Shown here in pieces: positions 45,536 to 58,012 of a stretch of 64,000 nucleotides of DNA. The translations under genes were made by a program, and so were the position numbers. The stretch is from Apoderus coryli. Its lineage: Eukaryota > Arthropoda > Insecta > Coleoptera > Attelabidae. The DNA is taken from positions 8,494,001 to 8,558,000 of the forward strand of contig OU452210.1 in assembly GCA_911728435.2 (NCBI GenBank), written 5' to 3'. Each line of letters begins with the position of its first letter. Position 1 is the first letter of the stretch. The notes beneath the pieces are model-generated. The model was not told where the DNA came from. It worked only from the letters and a program-made list of their open reading frames with translations, and made no database searches.

Positions 45536-46040
45536 GGTCCTCCGATATATTATTGGAACTTCATATAAAAATTGAATCACACATTGCAAGAGAATGACTA
45601 ATTAAATCATATCTGGCTTGTATATATGTCTTTTTTATTTGAAATTGTCTAATCTACGCGACGAATAAGTTGTAACTAGAGTATGGATGGATGAGGTGCA
45701 TCTAGATCTGTTAAGGAATTTTTTTCGCTAATTTAGTACTTAAACATCACAGAGCATCACTCGTTTATATAAGGATTTTCAAGCCGGTGGCATACTGCAA
45801 TAACTTGAGATTGAGTTTGGATAGAACGCCATTGAAAAATATTCGTGTTAAAATGACTTCTTAGTTACCACCTTTTGTTGTTAAAAGTATGAAAAAGTTG
45901 GAAAGAACTCATTGTTAGTCATTATTAGATAATGCTATTTTGTGGAAAGACATTTTTCTAATCCTCTATACTAGACTAATTTGGCTATCCTTATAACATT
46001 TACACAAATCCACGAACTTCCTACGTTTATGTTTTAACTG

Positions 46041-49000
46041 TTAGGTAATTTCTTGATTTCTTCTACTATAGTAAGGCCCATCTGACTCTGGAGACGACAC
46101 TTCATAACGGTTTATCATTTCAGTTAAATCTGGGTTTCTATCATATGATCCGAAACAATATTTACAACGCATTTTTGTATCATCATCCACTCTTACTGAT
46201 TGCATTATAGCACACAGAGTTACAAATGATACCACAAATAATACAGAAGGTATACTTATAGCTATCAATAAATCTCTCCACGTTCTCTTTAAATCATATC
46301 TGGCAACTACCATAAAGGCATTCATCTGGGAACAGAAATAATTACATATAATTCAGATTTTACTGTGTATTGTCTAGATAATTGCATATAAGATGAAGCT
46401 TAATAATTTGTGGCGTGACTAATAATAAGATCAAATTTTTCATTGGTAAATCAATCGTTACTTCTCCTATTTAAATTAATTTGCGTTGTTTATTATGGAA
46501 ATTCATTCCTAGACATAAAAATGTTAATCTTTTTTAAGTCACAAATGTTATTTAGTAAACCCAACTACCTAACGACTTTGTTTAAAAATTATAAATAAAA
46601 AAATCAAAAATTGCAATAGCAGAGATCGACCCACAACCTTCCGGTTACAAACCCTACACGCTACCCGCTAGGCTACACTCGGTACACATCTGCTGTGCGA
46701 ATTACCACGGTCATATATATTTATTTTTTCCAATTAATGCCATAGCGCAGCAAAGCTAATGATCCCTAACTATTCACCCATTATGATCAATCGGTTAAAA
46801 GTAATATAACTGAGGAACTAATTTTGTGTGTCGGCCGTACAATTTAAGTTGATGTGCATGATGGTACGTCTGTCCCGGCCTTTACATCATTTTTCTTGCA
46901 ACCACCTTGTAGATAAAATTTAATTCGGGGAAACTTAGTCAATCCTGGCCTATCGAAATCTTAAGGTGCAGAGACTATAAACAAATGTTAAATACAGCTT
47001 ACCTTGTTGTAATAACAGTGATATCTGGATTGGGCCGTTTGATTTTTACCATCTCTACCATGCGAAAGGAGAAAATCGTAACATTCTCCTCTAAGAGTAT
47101 TTACGCATCCGTCCAAATTAATGTAGAGTCGTGAGTGGTTGTATATTGTTATAGCTGATTGCATTGGAACGTATGCATTTGTTGGATCGACTACATGACT
47201 ATGTTTCCCAGTTAAATTCCAAAATTGTTTGAAAGTTGCGGACTGTGTAGGAATTGTATCCGTATTGAATATTGTGCCGTTTATACAGTCTATTGCTCTA
47301 AAATTATATATGTTGCACCAGATTATTTGGGAATCAAATATAGGGAACATATTTGAGTTAAACACTTTACAATAATTATTAATTTTTAACCTCTGACGAC
47401 GGAAAAAGATTTTTCCCAGAACCACCAAATTTTTTAAAGACATATTATCTCATTTACGTAGTGGATTATTTTGATGTTTTTTGTTATTTTTCTTTCAATA
47501 AAAGGTTCTTTTTAATTATTGAATTTTACGCTGAATCGTACGTTGTCTAGTATGTAATCGTGTTGATACAAATATTCATTAACTCATATTTAAAAAAAAC
47601 GTAAAATAATGGACATTTAGGTTTTCTTATTGAATAATCAAAAAGAACCTGTTACCTAAAGATAAATGAATAAAAATTTTCATTAACAATAGGTACATTA
47701 GAGCTTTAAATAGCGGCAAAATATCCAAACCCTAATCGTTTCTCAAACATAGTAAACTTGTAAATATAGAGTAATCTTTAGGCCTGGTAGCAGTATTTTG
47801 TTTTTAAAAATAAAGTAGGTAAGTAATTAAAACACGTTAACTGCCAGGCCACTTTCGGGAAAAAATTGTACCGGGTCCTGCGCAAGTTTTTTTTTATGAA
47901 ATTGTTTATTAGTGACTAAAAATTACTAAGAAACTAAAAAAATACAAAAAATGTATCTTTTTTTTTCTTAAAAAAGTGCTGTGCTGTGCACGAACACAAT
48001 AACTTTAAGCCTTTTCTGTAGCACGCCATGCGTACCATATCAAGTTCACGACTATATGTGACTGAAAAAATGGAAAATTAAAAAGAAGCAGATGCAATTA
48101 TGGCTATAAAAAAAATCAAAAATCAGAATGCTGTGAGGAACACGAACCAAGTGTTTGCCAGGGTGGCAATCGAAATTGCTTCATATGACGGGAGTGTTTT
48201 TCCGCAACACATGAATTTAAAAAACTAAATTATATTTTCATTTTGTTTCCGTTTATCCTTTCATTTTCATTGTCAAGATCTTTTATACTTATATACAAAC
48301 GCATACACATGGCATAGTTTGATAGATGATATGGATAGGTTGCTATGAATATCAATATTTTGACCTAACCATCGAAAATTGGTTACCATTTTTGTCATAT
48401 TTAACCGGCATCCTCCGTACTTATATCGTAAAATTACATTTAGATCTGATATTCATAATCTCAATCTCAGGTACAGAGGTCTTTTATCTCCTCCACCACA
48501 TCGTACTGTTATGTCTAAGAGATCTTTTACTGACTACATTTTCAAAATTTCTAACAAAATTCCCACCCCATTAAAAACTTACAACGTAGGTATCCAGATT
48601 CAGGTGCCATTTCAGACAGCTCCTATACAGAAATTGAATTTTTACAGATTCGGTTCTTCCTTTTTTTTTTTTCTTTTAAATTAATATTTCTTTTATATGA
48701 CTTTAGTTTTTCGTATTAGTACTAAGAGTTAATAATATTATAAATATTGTTACATGCTTGTATTATGGAATGATTTTTGAAAGAAAAATTGTCTTTTGTT
48801 TTTTTAATTTTTGTGGTGCAGCAGGGTTAAAATTTAAAATCAGTACTACTGTCTTTTTAACCCTTTTTGTAGTTCTCGGTGTATTATAATTTTTAGAATT
48901 TAGTTTTATAACCTTTAGAATTTAGTTTATTTAAATTGTAATTGAACTGCAAATAAAATGAAGATTATTATTATATATCATAACTTACTGTATTATTTTT

Positions 49001-49812
49001 TCATTTTCATCGTACTTGGCATCTTTGCAGGAAACCATCATTACCTCGCCAGTTTGTTTGGCCCAGAACTGACTAGGATTTATCTCAATACCCTCTTCCT
49101 TCCCTTGAGCTCTAGTAGTTGCAACTGCCGTTTCGCAATATGCTTGTAAAACACTATTTTCTACAGATATAAAAATATTATTTGTGGCCGTTGTAATATT
49201 TTCTTTACATATTCGATCGCAACCAAATGCTTTTTTAATTTTGGTACATTTCGATCCCTTACATTCAAAATAACCGTTTAATTTAACGTTGTCTTTATCG
49301 CTATCAACAGTAAATCCATCAGCTTTATAATAACAATCATATATTTTTGAAAGATTTGTGCAATGTCCGAGTGAGCAGTTGAAAACACCTTTTAATACCG
49401 CGCATTCAGTACCGTTATTACAATTATATTTTTTCAGTTCGTTGTAATTTACTGGGGGGCAACTGGAAGTATTAAACTTAGTGCAATTATGAAATTGCAC
49501 TTTAGTACCGTTTTGTCGGACCATTGCGTGAATTTGTGGACAAAATCCTGATGTCCGGGTAAGACACCATTCTCCACAAGAAGCCCAACTACAGTTATTT
49601 AACATACTGGTATTAATTGTTTGGCACATTACAGGTTGTTCCTCGTATCCACTATTAAAAGCCCTGTAGGCTGGCATGTATATAGCAACAGTTAAGTAAA
49701 TAAGGGATACAGAACTAAGCACAACAACTAACTGACAAAAACAAATGCAACCACAAATCCGCTTGTCTTGCTGAGGTATCATACGTGGCTTAATTTTTTT
49801 CCTGCGACCCAT
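46041..49812 (-). CDS. TipE-family sodium-channel auxiliary subunit (cysteine-rich TEH, 467 aa)
   Basis: Three coding exons on the minus strand: 49812-48989, 47297-47003, 46325-46041, totalling 1,404 nt (467 residues). Exon 1 ends at a GTAAGT donor after NEKIIQ, and exon 2 begins AIDCINGT, restoring the phase. Topology: short basic N terminus, TM1 about 21-47, large extracellular loop with many Asn-X-Ser/Thr sites, and TM2 about 391-414 (IAISIPSVLFVVSFVTL). Family marks are NNCSWASCGEWC near the start of the loop and LDGCVNTLRGEC near its end. The loop carries an extra Cys-rich region with repeats of the form C..L.G.FNC..G.C. It is closest to the 451-residue paralogue at 58.7-60.0 kb, and probably corresponds to one of Drosophila Teh2-Teh4; the exact orthologue is not assigned. 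Predicted role: modulating the Para channel. Confidence 0.9.
46618..46690 (-). pseudogene. tRNA-like sequence (tRNA pseudogene or SINE head)
   Basis: On the minus strand, TAGCCTAGCGGGTAGCG resembles a pol III A box and GGGTCGATCTC resembles a B box lacking one T, at roughly tRNA spacing, with TTTGTAA in the anticodon-loop position (TGT, Thr-like). The anticodon stem does not pair and the acceptor stem is not clear. A run of seven T follows about 20-30 bases downstream, as in pol III-transcribed SINEs. It lies in an intron of the 467-residue TEH gene, in the same orientation. Confidence 0.55.
47838..48870 (+). mobile_element. Retrotransposon relic in a TEH intron
   Basis: The frame around 48,440-48,600 reads NLNLRYRGLLSPPPHRTVMS then KRSFTDYIFKISNKIP. 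This resembles the C-terminal end of insect non-LTR retrotransposon reverse transcriptases (NYNTRxxxxLxxPxHRTxxxxxSFxxxxxxxxNxxP). It is a short fragment with no catalytic block. The surrounding sequence (GTTAACTGCCAGGCCACTTT near 47,838 and a TTAACCC-rich stretch near 48,860) also looks repetitive, so element boundaries are approximate. Confidence 0.45.
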
Positions 49813-51138
49813 TTTTAAAAGGCACTAACTTAGTTTGAAATATTTACTTGAATCTACATTTTAAAAATGCAACTACGTTGTCTATTGTTTGTCACTAACT
49901 GCTCCGAATAGGACGCTCTAATGCTCTAAACGCTTGCGTCGCCGGATAAACGCCCCATGAAAACTTTCTGAAGGATAAAAGTATATATTTATAGAAAACA
50001 GGACGAAATAAAAGTTTCCTTATAGAAACAAGTGTCATTAATATATAATCGACATTTTAAATTAAAAACAGATTTATACTATGTATCTAAAATGTTGTTT
50101 GTAAGTATATAATTTTAGTAAATTAAACCCGCCTTCACGAGCGTCCATGAAAGCGTCGGCGTCGGAGGGTTAAGACATAATATGGGGTGGGAAATTTTTG
50201 ATTACTATCTGTAACTACAGGAAATAACTGTGAATGAGGTTATTTACTTGTCTGGCGCCACAATTAGAATTGTGTTATTATCAGGACTGTAACGATTTCT
50301 TTACAGAAACACAAGAGATATTTATGTAAATTAATTTTCCTCATAAAATACAGTATTAAATATAATAGAATCGTTCGCAAATTTTATTAATTAACAATAT
50401 GGTTTCTCCTAATTTCTTGTGATTTGACTTTCCTTAATATATCCTTGAGGATCCACAAAATGAATTAAGGAATGAATAACTTTGTTTTATAATTCTTGAA
50501 TGAATAATTGCAAATCTCTGTCTATATGATGCTGTAAATTTTAGCGTTCTCAACGTATATTTAATTGGATTATAAAAATACACGTATCCGTAAATTTACA
50601 TTGTGTATAAAAACATCGCGAACAAGATTTTCCTGTCACTGTCAAAGTCGCGTTTGTAAATTATAAACATTTCACAGCTCTTTATATACATTTTCAAGAT
50701 TCTAGAAAAGTATGGCTTGCAGATTACAACCATGAACACAAGAATGAAGAATATTCGAGAATGAAAAATTTACTACTAAGACTTTTTTAAGTTGTAATCA
50801 CCATGGCCTATAGGAAATCAATAACGTAATAAGACGATCTTGTAGACTAATTTAGTAGGTTTCCACATATTTTAGAATTCTTAATCTACTCCTAAAAAAT
50901 GATTCAAAGGTCTGGAAGGATAACCTTACAAGGTTTCCAATTTATGTGGGTTTTGGGTTTGATTTAAAAATGGCTTAATTTTTGTAGTTTTCATTTACTT
51001 ATTACATGAGCCTTTTTTTTTTAGATAAAGAACGCCTTCATTTTAAGGTCGCATTTAAGATGGATGTTCAACGTTCAAGTTTTGACATTGCATTGTAGAG
51101 AAATCAAATCGGTTAGGGTATGCGACATAAAGCTATTT

Positions 51139-51182
51139 GCATGCCAAACGACATGCTGGTAAACGCATGCCAAACGGCATGC
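51139..51182. repeat. Two 18 bp palindromes in tandem
   Basis: GCATGCCAAACGACATGC (51,139-51,156) and GCATGCCAAACGGCATGC (51,165-51,182) start 26 bases apart; the second is a perfect stem with an AAAC loop. They lie just upstream of the mariner relic. Confidence 0.7.
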
Positions 51183-51216
51183 AGAGGATTCCTCATTAAG
51201 GATAGTTTTTGAGGTC

Positions 51217-51600
51217 TTGATTAGGTCCTGTATGATAGCGTCCTATACCAAACCAAGGCTCCAAAAAATTGAAATCTGGTTCCCTAATAATGGGGTCGTG
51301 ATATTTACGCAGGACAATGATATTATGAAGGGCTGTTATTTCAGAAAACGTCAAAAAAAATCACATGGTTATGAACAATCGCAGATTGATGGTGCACGAG
51401 CTAGCTGACATTGTAAAGATATCAGATGGTAGTGTTTTTACCATTTTACTCGAATATTTGGGTATGCGAAAGCTCTGTGCAAAGAGGGGCCGCGTGAGCT
51501 TACAGTCGACCAAAAACAACTACTACGCTGGCGCCAAAAAAAATTGCTCTGTTGAAACGATCGTTAAAGAAACGTCAGCTAGTCAAAGAGAACAAAGTAA
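51217..51600 (+). pseudogene. Mariner transposase relic
   Basis: The frame starting near 51,371 reads NNRRLMVHELADIVKISDGS then VFTILLEYLGMRKLCAKRG, a close match to the second helix-turn-helix and linker of mariner transposases (RxLxxxELAxxVGIS.GSVxxILxxxLGMRKLxAxW). Frameshifts follow and no catalytic domain is intact. Confidence 0.75.
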
Positions 51601-52896
51601 ATTTTCTATGGAAAATAATATCTTTATGGTTAGCAACTCGTTTTGCAACGGTCCTGGATAATATTATTGAATTTTATTTTATAGAACGAATACTATGTAC
51701 ATTACAATATAAATTTTATAAATTATGTTATCTATAGAGGGAAAGGTATGTAATGAAATAGTTGGCCTACAGTAGCGTGTCAAACAATAATAAAATTAAA
51801 ATGAGAATACGGCATGTGTACTAATATTTAAATCATTTAGAATATACATTTGTTTTTGTAAAATTTAAATACATTTTCTTAGATATAATAACATTTCTTT
51901 ATAAATATTAGTCTTTAATAAAAATGTTATTTCCAGATCTTGAAAATATCATGGAAATAGTGGTTTTATTTCATAGCTAGTAAATTATTGAAAATAAATT
52001 TCCGACACTTGACAACTCCTAAACGGACCATAGCAATAAAATCTTTAAAATTCACTGTTAGGTTTGTTTTATTTGTTTGCTATTTCTTTAACTGGAAAAT
52101 ATTTGGTATAATTGTCCAAGAACGGCGGTCTTATGATGATGAAAGTTCAAACTACAAAAAATATTATTTCATGAAAAATAATTATTAAATCGAATAAAAA
52201 TACATTTACCGATTACTGACTTTTCCACCACAGCTAGTGCCTTAGTCTTTTTTTTAACGGAAACGCATTTACCACTTCACCGTTAGTTATTCTATGACGA
52301 GTGTGGGACTCAAACATGAGAGAATTTTCCAGCTAAAACCAATCTGCTCGCAGACATTGCAAATTTCCGTAAACTTGCTTCATTCTTCTATATTACGCGC
52401 TTAGTTTGGGTTGGGTTATCCGTAACGGCACGTTCCAAAACTGGGAATAATTTTCAATTCCAAAAAGTTAGAGCACCTGTCCCTCCTCCTTTGACGTAAC
52501 TCAAATTCACTCATTCTTACCATCATGAATAATGAAATATCTTCTCTAAACTTTGAGGAAGCCTTTTAATTTGTAAAAAGTTAATACCACATTCACCAAT
52601 ATTCTGGGCCAAAGTTGGTGTTTGAGGCTATTATTTGGAAATGGTGGCACTTCTTTAGTTTTTCAAATATTTTAAATAAAAATAAGCTGCTTCCGAAAAC
52701 ACAGGTGTTAAATAATTTAGCAGTAATATTAACTTAAAAAAAAAGCTAAGTTTTTTATTCATGGAAAAATAAAATCTATTTAATAATTTTAAACAAAAAT
52801 GCATTTATTAGGCGAATTTATAATTTTTTCGAACTTTTTACGATAATTTTTATGTACAGTAAATTATTATAAACATTTTTTATTTCAAAAATTATA

Positions 52897-53030
52897 CAAG
52901 GTGATTTTTAAGTTATACATTTATTTTTAAAGATTTAGGTGGTAGAAGTAAAAAGTACTTAAAGTTATGACTTTATGCTTGTTTGAGAAACGATAGAATA
53001 GTTTAAAAACTCGTATTAAAATACACCTTG
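52897..53030. mobile_element. 134 bp TA-flanked inverted-repeat element (MITE)
   Basis: Left end CAAGGTGATTTTTAAGT; right end, inverse CAAGGTGTATTTTAATAC; TA on both sides. The CAAGGTG end is shared with the 1.13 kb transposon at 27,762, but the resemblance is only a few bases. Confidence 0.65.
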
Positions 53031-53176
53031 TATATTTGTAATCAATTAGAAGTTAAATTTTATATTAACATATTTGTTATACATTTTTAAATTTCAATTA
53101 TTTGTATAACGTACAAGCAATTTTTATAAATCGAAATTATTTTGTTAAATTGTTAACATTACAATATTTTAAACTT

Positions 53177-53182
53177 TTTATT
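53177..53182 (-). promoter_or_regulatory. Candidate poly(A) signal for Teh1
   Basis: AATAAA on the minus strand, about 175 bases downstream of the proposed Teh1 terminal exon stop. Confidence 0.35.
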
Positions 53183-53356
53183 ATTATTAATCTAAGTTTT
53201 AGCTTGAAAAGCGCATATTATAGGTACAATAATATATATTAAAAATATTTTATAGGTATTTAACAAAACTAAAAGATGTTCAAAATATTGTTAATATTCG
53301 AGTGATAAAAAGTATCTTATTATATTGATCAATTAAATAATTTAACTGTGCGATAG

Positions 53357-53381
53357 TTAATTGTCTTCGAAGTCATCCTCT
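53357..53381 (-). other. Teh1: Proposed 25-nt terminal coding exon of Teh1
   Basis: The acceptor TATTTTTTCAG is followed by A GAG GAT GAC TTC GAA GAC AAT TAA. Joined to CCT AAT GA from the main exon it completes a GAA codon and an acidic C terminus. The intervening intron is 3,978 bp. Confidence 0.65.
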
Positions 53382-56300
53382 CTGAAAAAATATTAATTAT
53401 AATCAAATGACATATTTTAATTTTTTAAACTAATATAAGAAATATGATTATTATTAATAGTTAAATAAATATTTCTATTCTATCTACTACAGAAATAAAT
53501 TGAGCTTACATACAATATTGAATGTGAAAATACAGTATGCATATCCTAGGTAACTATGAACTTTAGATCAAAATATTCGATGTCATGATCAACATCAAAA
53601 TTTGTCCATACATGTATGAGTAGAACACATACGATCAAGCCTGGACACAATCCACTTTAACCTATTGTGCCAAGTGTCTCTTAGTATCACTGCGATGACT
53701 AAATTGGCGTTTTTGGATGCGCTTTTTGTAAGCCACATGACATGAAGTCACTTAATTTTGCCAAAATAATATATATATATATTTGAAAATACAATTTTAT
53801 TGGATGATATGCACACTTAGATTGACGCGGTATAAGACGCATTACGAAATAGACGTGATTTAGTTTTATTTAAAGTATGCGTTATTGCTTAAAGGATTTC
53901 TGATAGTAGCGTTTGAGATGAGGCTGGCATAGCGGCAATTGGTTCGCCGCATTAAGTCGCGTCATTTCTCGCCTGTCCGAAAGGCGCCTTATAATCTTCT
54001 GAGGATACATTAAACTATAATACATTATATTTTCTGGCGTACATGTATATACTGTGCGTCGATTGCATTAAGTGGTATGACATAAGATGCGATGAACAAT
54101 AATTGCTGGTGCATGCACACTAGAAAACAAATTTAACTATCTTTTAAATCTAAATGTTCTCTAATACAATAGTGCTATAACAATGAGCGACTCTGTATTT
54201 TGCTGTTATACCTACGTTATTATAAACCTAATTAATTAATTAATCTCGAATTTTGAGATCCTCTGCAGTTCAGGGAACTAATACACAAATAATGACAGTT
54301 GACACAAATATTGTTCTGTTTGGAGATTCAGAAACATAATATTTATTGATTTAAAAATTATCTACAACCATTGTTTGCCATAATCATTGATGATAATCTT
54401 AAATTTGACTTGCGAAACAGTTTTTTTAATCCGAAGCTATATGTATAGGTAGATTGTTGTTACCACCGGCATAAATATTAGAGATAATAAATTAATTAAT
54501 AGAAAATGTTTGACGAAGACGAATGATAAAATAAATCATTGGTGATATTATTCTCTGCACGTCATCTATTTTTAATATTTGTAGTCATAAAAGAGCAGTC
54601 AAAACTAGAAGCTACCTGCTCGTACTAACTCCAAATAGCTGCTGATGTGAAGCCGGAAGATTCCTTTGTGTTAGCCAAGGCCGGCTGCAACTGCCGATTA
54701 TTTTAATTATTCAGCGGCTTGTGCAGCTAGGTTTGGTGGATCCTCGATTTTTCAAACAAACGTTGTGTAGAATTATTATAACGTGCTTACCTAAAAGTTC
54801 CACGAAAGGTAAAATTTCGAATATCTTGGATCAAGCTAGTGTTAACATAAATCATCAAGTACTAATTCAACTATGCATAATACACCACAATATTGATTTT
54901 TATTAGGCAATCAATCAACTGTTCACGAAAAAAAATGTATCTCACCAAAACACAGAGTCGAAACAATTTCGGAAAACAACATAAAATTATTTCATAATTC
55001 CACAGCATTTATTGATGATATGATTTATGTAACTTATTATTCTCAATGAGCCGTTTAGCTAGTCTCATTTATTTTAAATAAGCTAGGACGATTAAGTTAA
55101 ATTTTCTGAATAAACTATATTTGAACTCAATAAAAGCCATTTTATTTCAAATAAGTAAAAGTAGCTAAACCTCTTAATTTTTATTTTCTATATTATCTAA
55201 ATATTTTTTGGTAAGAGATCTTGTGCAAAGGTTTTAAACGGACAATAAAGAATAAGGAAATGTATTGAAATTTTATTCTTTATTAATTTTTTTCTCTTAT
55301 TTTTCGAAGGGCAATCCATTTAACGTACTTCCGCTTCTTTTTTTTCCGTAGCTGACGAATGTCAGATAAGATGTTGTGTCGATTCAGTACACTAATGAGA
55401 ATAAAGTACGTTTTCTGAATGTGACCTAAGTGGATCTGCTGCTCTGAGTTTGTACTTCCGAAATGAGGTGTTATAAAATTCAATTTATAACTTATCTTGA
55501 AGACATACATATAAACGTACTGTTCTGTTTACAATTTAAAGAGTGATTGCTAAAAAATTGGTGATTACTTTAAGACTCCAGAGTAAAGTGAACCTTAATA
55601 ATACTAGCTATTAAAGAATCCACTAAAGTAATTTACGACTTGCATCAAGAACGTTTTAATCAAAAGTTACCTTAATAATGCAATTAGTAGCACATTTTCA
55701 TCACTCAGTTCAGTATTGTTTAAAATGGCAACTAGACCTCCAGTCCATAATATTTCCAAAAGTTTTATTCATTATTTTGGATTAAAGTAACTTAATCAAT
55801 AATTTTGAGCTTTTTTTATGTTTATATTTATACTAATCTACAATAAAATTAAGATATGATGATTTTGCGCACCCAGCGATTAATTGGGTGTTAGTGTACG
55901 AACAATGTGCTTATAACTAATAATACGAGGCCTAATCAAAAATGATTTTGATCAATTTTAATGAAATGAAATTTTTTTGCCGATTGGAAAGGTATAGCTT
56001 CGGACACTATGAACCGATCTTCGTAATTTAGAATTTACTAGAGAAACATCTATAATTAACTCTCAGTGTTTCAAATAATTAAAATAACTGACAATTTTTG
56101 ATGAGCCCTCGTAGATAATGTTTCTACAAATTAATCATAAGTACTAGCAGTTTTATATTCAATTTTCTAATTCAACAGATGAAAAATGTCTCGTCAAAAA
56201 TGCAGGTACTTAATTTTTCAAATAAATTATTTTCCAATTTTAATATTGCTTGTATAGGCATTTGCTATAAAACAAAAAAAAAATGGACCTTTAAATTGTT

Positions 56301-58012
56301 GCTCAGAATGAGTTATTAAAAAAAACTAGACATTGAAAAACAGGGTAGAATAACACTCTTTACTGCTGCTTAAAAAAAGTAAATTCTCTTTTTGAGCGGA
56401 TGCATTTATTTATATGATCTGTTCTTGTTTTAGGACACTAAGTATGTTTTCAGTATAAATTATTATTTTCTATAATATAATTTTTGAAAAGATCTTACTT
56501 AATGTACAAGAATTATTGTCCATTGCGATTGGTCAAAATATCGATCTTTGTTTTATAAATCTAATTTTACCTAACTAGGTCCCTTTGAGGACAGAAGTTT
56601 CATAAAATTTGACCATGTTGTGAGTAAGCTACTATTTGGATGTAGGATTTATATTCAGTGTTTTTCATAATGAACGTCAAGATATACTTACAGATTATGG
56701 TGGTTATTTAAATTTAAAAATTATAGCTGTATCCTTATAATTTGAAATAGGTATTGAACAAATTTATTTCAGTTGCATTTTTAATATCTCGTTAACACAA
56801 ATCACTCCAACTTTTAAAAAGTTATTATGGGACATCTAAACGTCTACTTGTCAGATTTAATAACATTTTGATAAGTTAGTACCTAATTATTTAAATAAAT
56901 CATTAGAACGCAATTCTAAACTTCAAAATCACAATGATGTTGGAAGAGTCAAAAACCTGAAGAGCACAACATTGGTTTGCCGAATTTTTGTTGTATAGAA
57001 CCTAATGTTAGGTAATTTTAATAAATAAAATAAGGCTCAGGATTCGAACGCAATATTTTATTTAAAAATAAGGAGATTCCATGGCCTTTTTATCGTAGAT
57101 CGTATGCTATTACTTATATTATATTAATTTGAAACATGAAAGTTATTGACGTTCATTATGAAAAATAAAGTTTTATTAAAATGATATGTCTGTTATTTAA
57201 CAAAACTTTTTAATTTGAACTGCTTGTTATTTGCTAAAAAAGCGTTTAGGTAGGTCACTCCTTTGCAAATAAGGCACGATTGTGTCATTTCGCACAAGCG
57301 AGAACATTTTTCATCTATTGAAATCATGCATCTATTGAATGAAACCTTCTCCAACTTACTCATTAGGAAAATGATGCATATACTTCTGACATGTCCTGCC
57401 ACAACCCGGACAATACCAATAACTTAGAACTCCTATAGAGGCAGCAAATAACAAACTAGGAATAACTATTGATAGCACTAAATAGCGTAGAGTATCTTCC
57501 CAGGAATATCTTGCGACAACAAGTTCTGGATAAACTCTACTGTGATAACATGGAAATGGTGTGCCTGCAGTACTATATCCATATTGTTTAGCAAACTGGG
57601 AACAATTGACAGAAGGTGGGTAACCGCAACCTTCAGTATTAATAAGAAATCGGGTATTGGCTACATCCCAGTGGATTGGAGCATTTGGTTTGTACTCCCG
57701 AAATGGTAATTTAGAATAATTGACGTAAATTTGATGGCATCGCGTCGCTTCACGTGTACAGCCTTCACGGCAAGAAGACCAAGAACAATTTGATATACCT
57801 TCAGCGTAGACATGATTTGTAGCAACGCATGTAACTGGTTCTGGTTCAAAATCAGCTAATAAACAGGTAATGGCTGGATCAACGACAAACGGGATAAGAA
57901 ATAGAAAGGCAAAAACTGATATGAAAGCTGTTGTTCCGAGACAAAGTGATGTGTAGAATTTGGCAGCTTCCGCTATATTTATTAGTGTTAGTGCAGTTTT
58001 TTCGCTAGTCAT
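53357..58012 (-). CDS. Teh1: TEH1, TipE-homologue sodium-channel auxiliary subunit
   Basis: Main exon 58012-57360 plus a proposed terminal exon 53381-53357 (25 nt), giving 225 residues. The main exon alone would give 218 residues, ending at a TAA that overlaps a GTAAGT donor. The terminal exon follows TATTTTTTCAG and reads in phase as EEDDFEDN, stop, an acidic tail. Topology: the N-terminal EKTALTLINIAEAAKFYTS block, TM1 about 22-46, an extracellular loop with ISNCSWSSCREGC and NTEGCGYPPSVNCSQFAKQY, and TM2 about 176-198 followed by a Cys-rich YWYCPGCGRTC segment. These match TEH1 proteins specifically. In Drosophila, TEH1 is neuronal and strongly modulates Para currents (family knowledge). 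The main exon is near certain; the terminal exon is an inference with good phase and splice signals. Confidence 0.88.
53382..57359 (-). other. Proposed Teh1 intron (4 kb)
   Basis: AT-rich, with no coding exon recognised. It includes a 186 bp TA-flanked inverted-repeat element at 55,926-56,111. Confidence 0.5.
55926..56111. mobile_element. 186 bp TA-flanked inverted-repeat element (MITE)
   Basis: Left end CGAGGCCTAATCAAAAATGA; right end, inverse CGAGGGCTCATCAAAAATTG; TA on both sides (55,924-55,925 and 56,112-56,113). The TACGAGG...TCAAAA ends are like those of mariner elements and similar to the element at 43,568. Confidence 0.75.

Larger units (their letters stand above)
39704..46040. other. 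Intergenic region, Arfip to TEH cluster
   Basis: 6.3 kb of AT-rich DNA with no recognised gene. It holds a GAAAC-core repeat (about 40,005-40,260), a 201 bp TA-flanked inverted-repeat element (43,568-43,768), a 230 bp hairpin (44,318-44,547), and a GC-richer segment with nested inverted repeats (about 45,285-45,535). The short open frames at 41,035 and 43,008 have no recognisable features. Confidence 0.6.
49813..53356. other. Intergenic region within the TEH cluster
   Basis: 3.5 kb between the start of the 467-residue TEH gene and the last exon of Teh1. It contains a mariner relic (51,217-51,600), two GCATGC palindromes (51,139-51,182) and a 134 bp inverted-repeat element (52,897-53,030). 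No gene recognised. Confidence 0.6.

Noticed and set aside
49016..49020. Alternative donor GTACGA for exon 1 of the 467-aa TEH gene
   Set aside because: It also keeps the phase, but the downstream GTAAGT (48,989) is a much stronger donor, and the residues it adds give a loop length closer to that of the paralogue.
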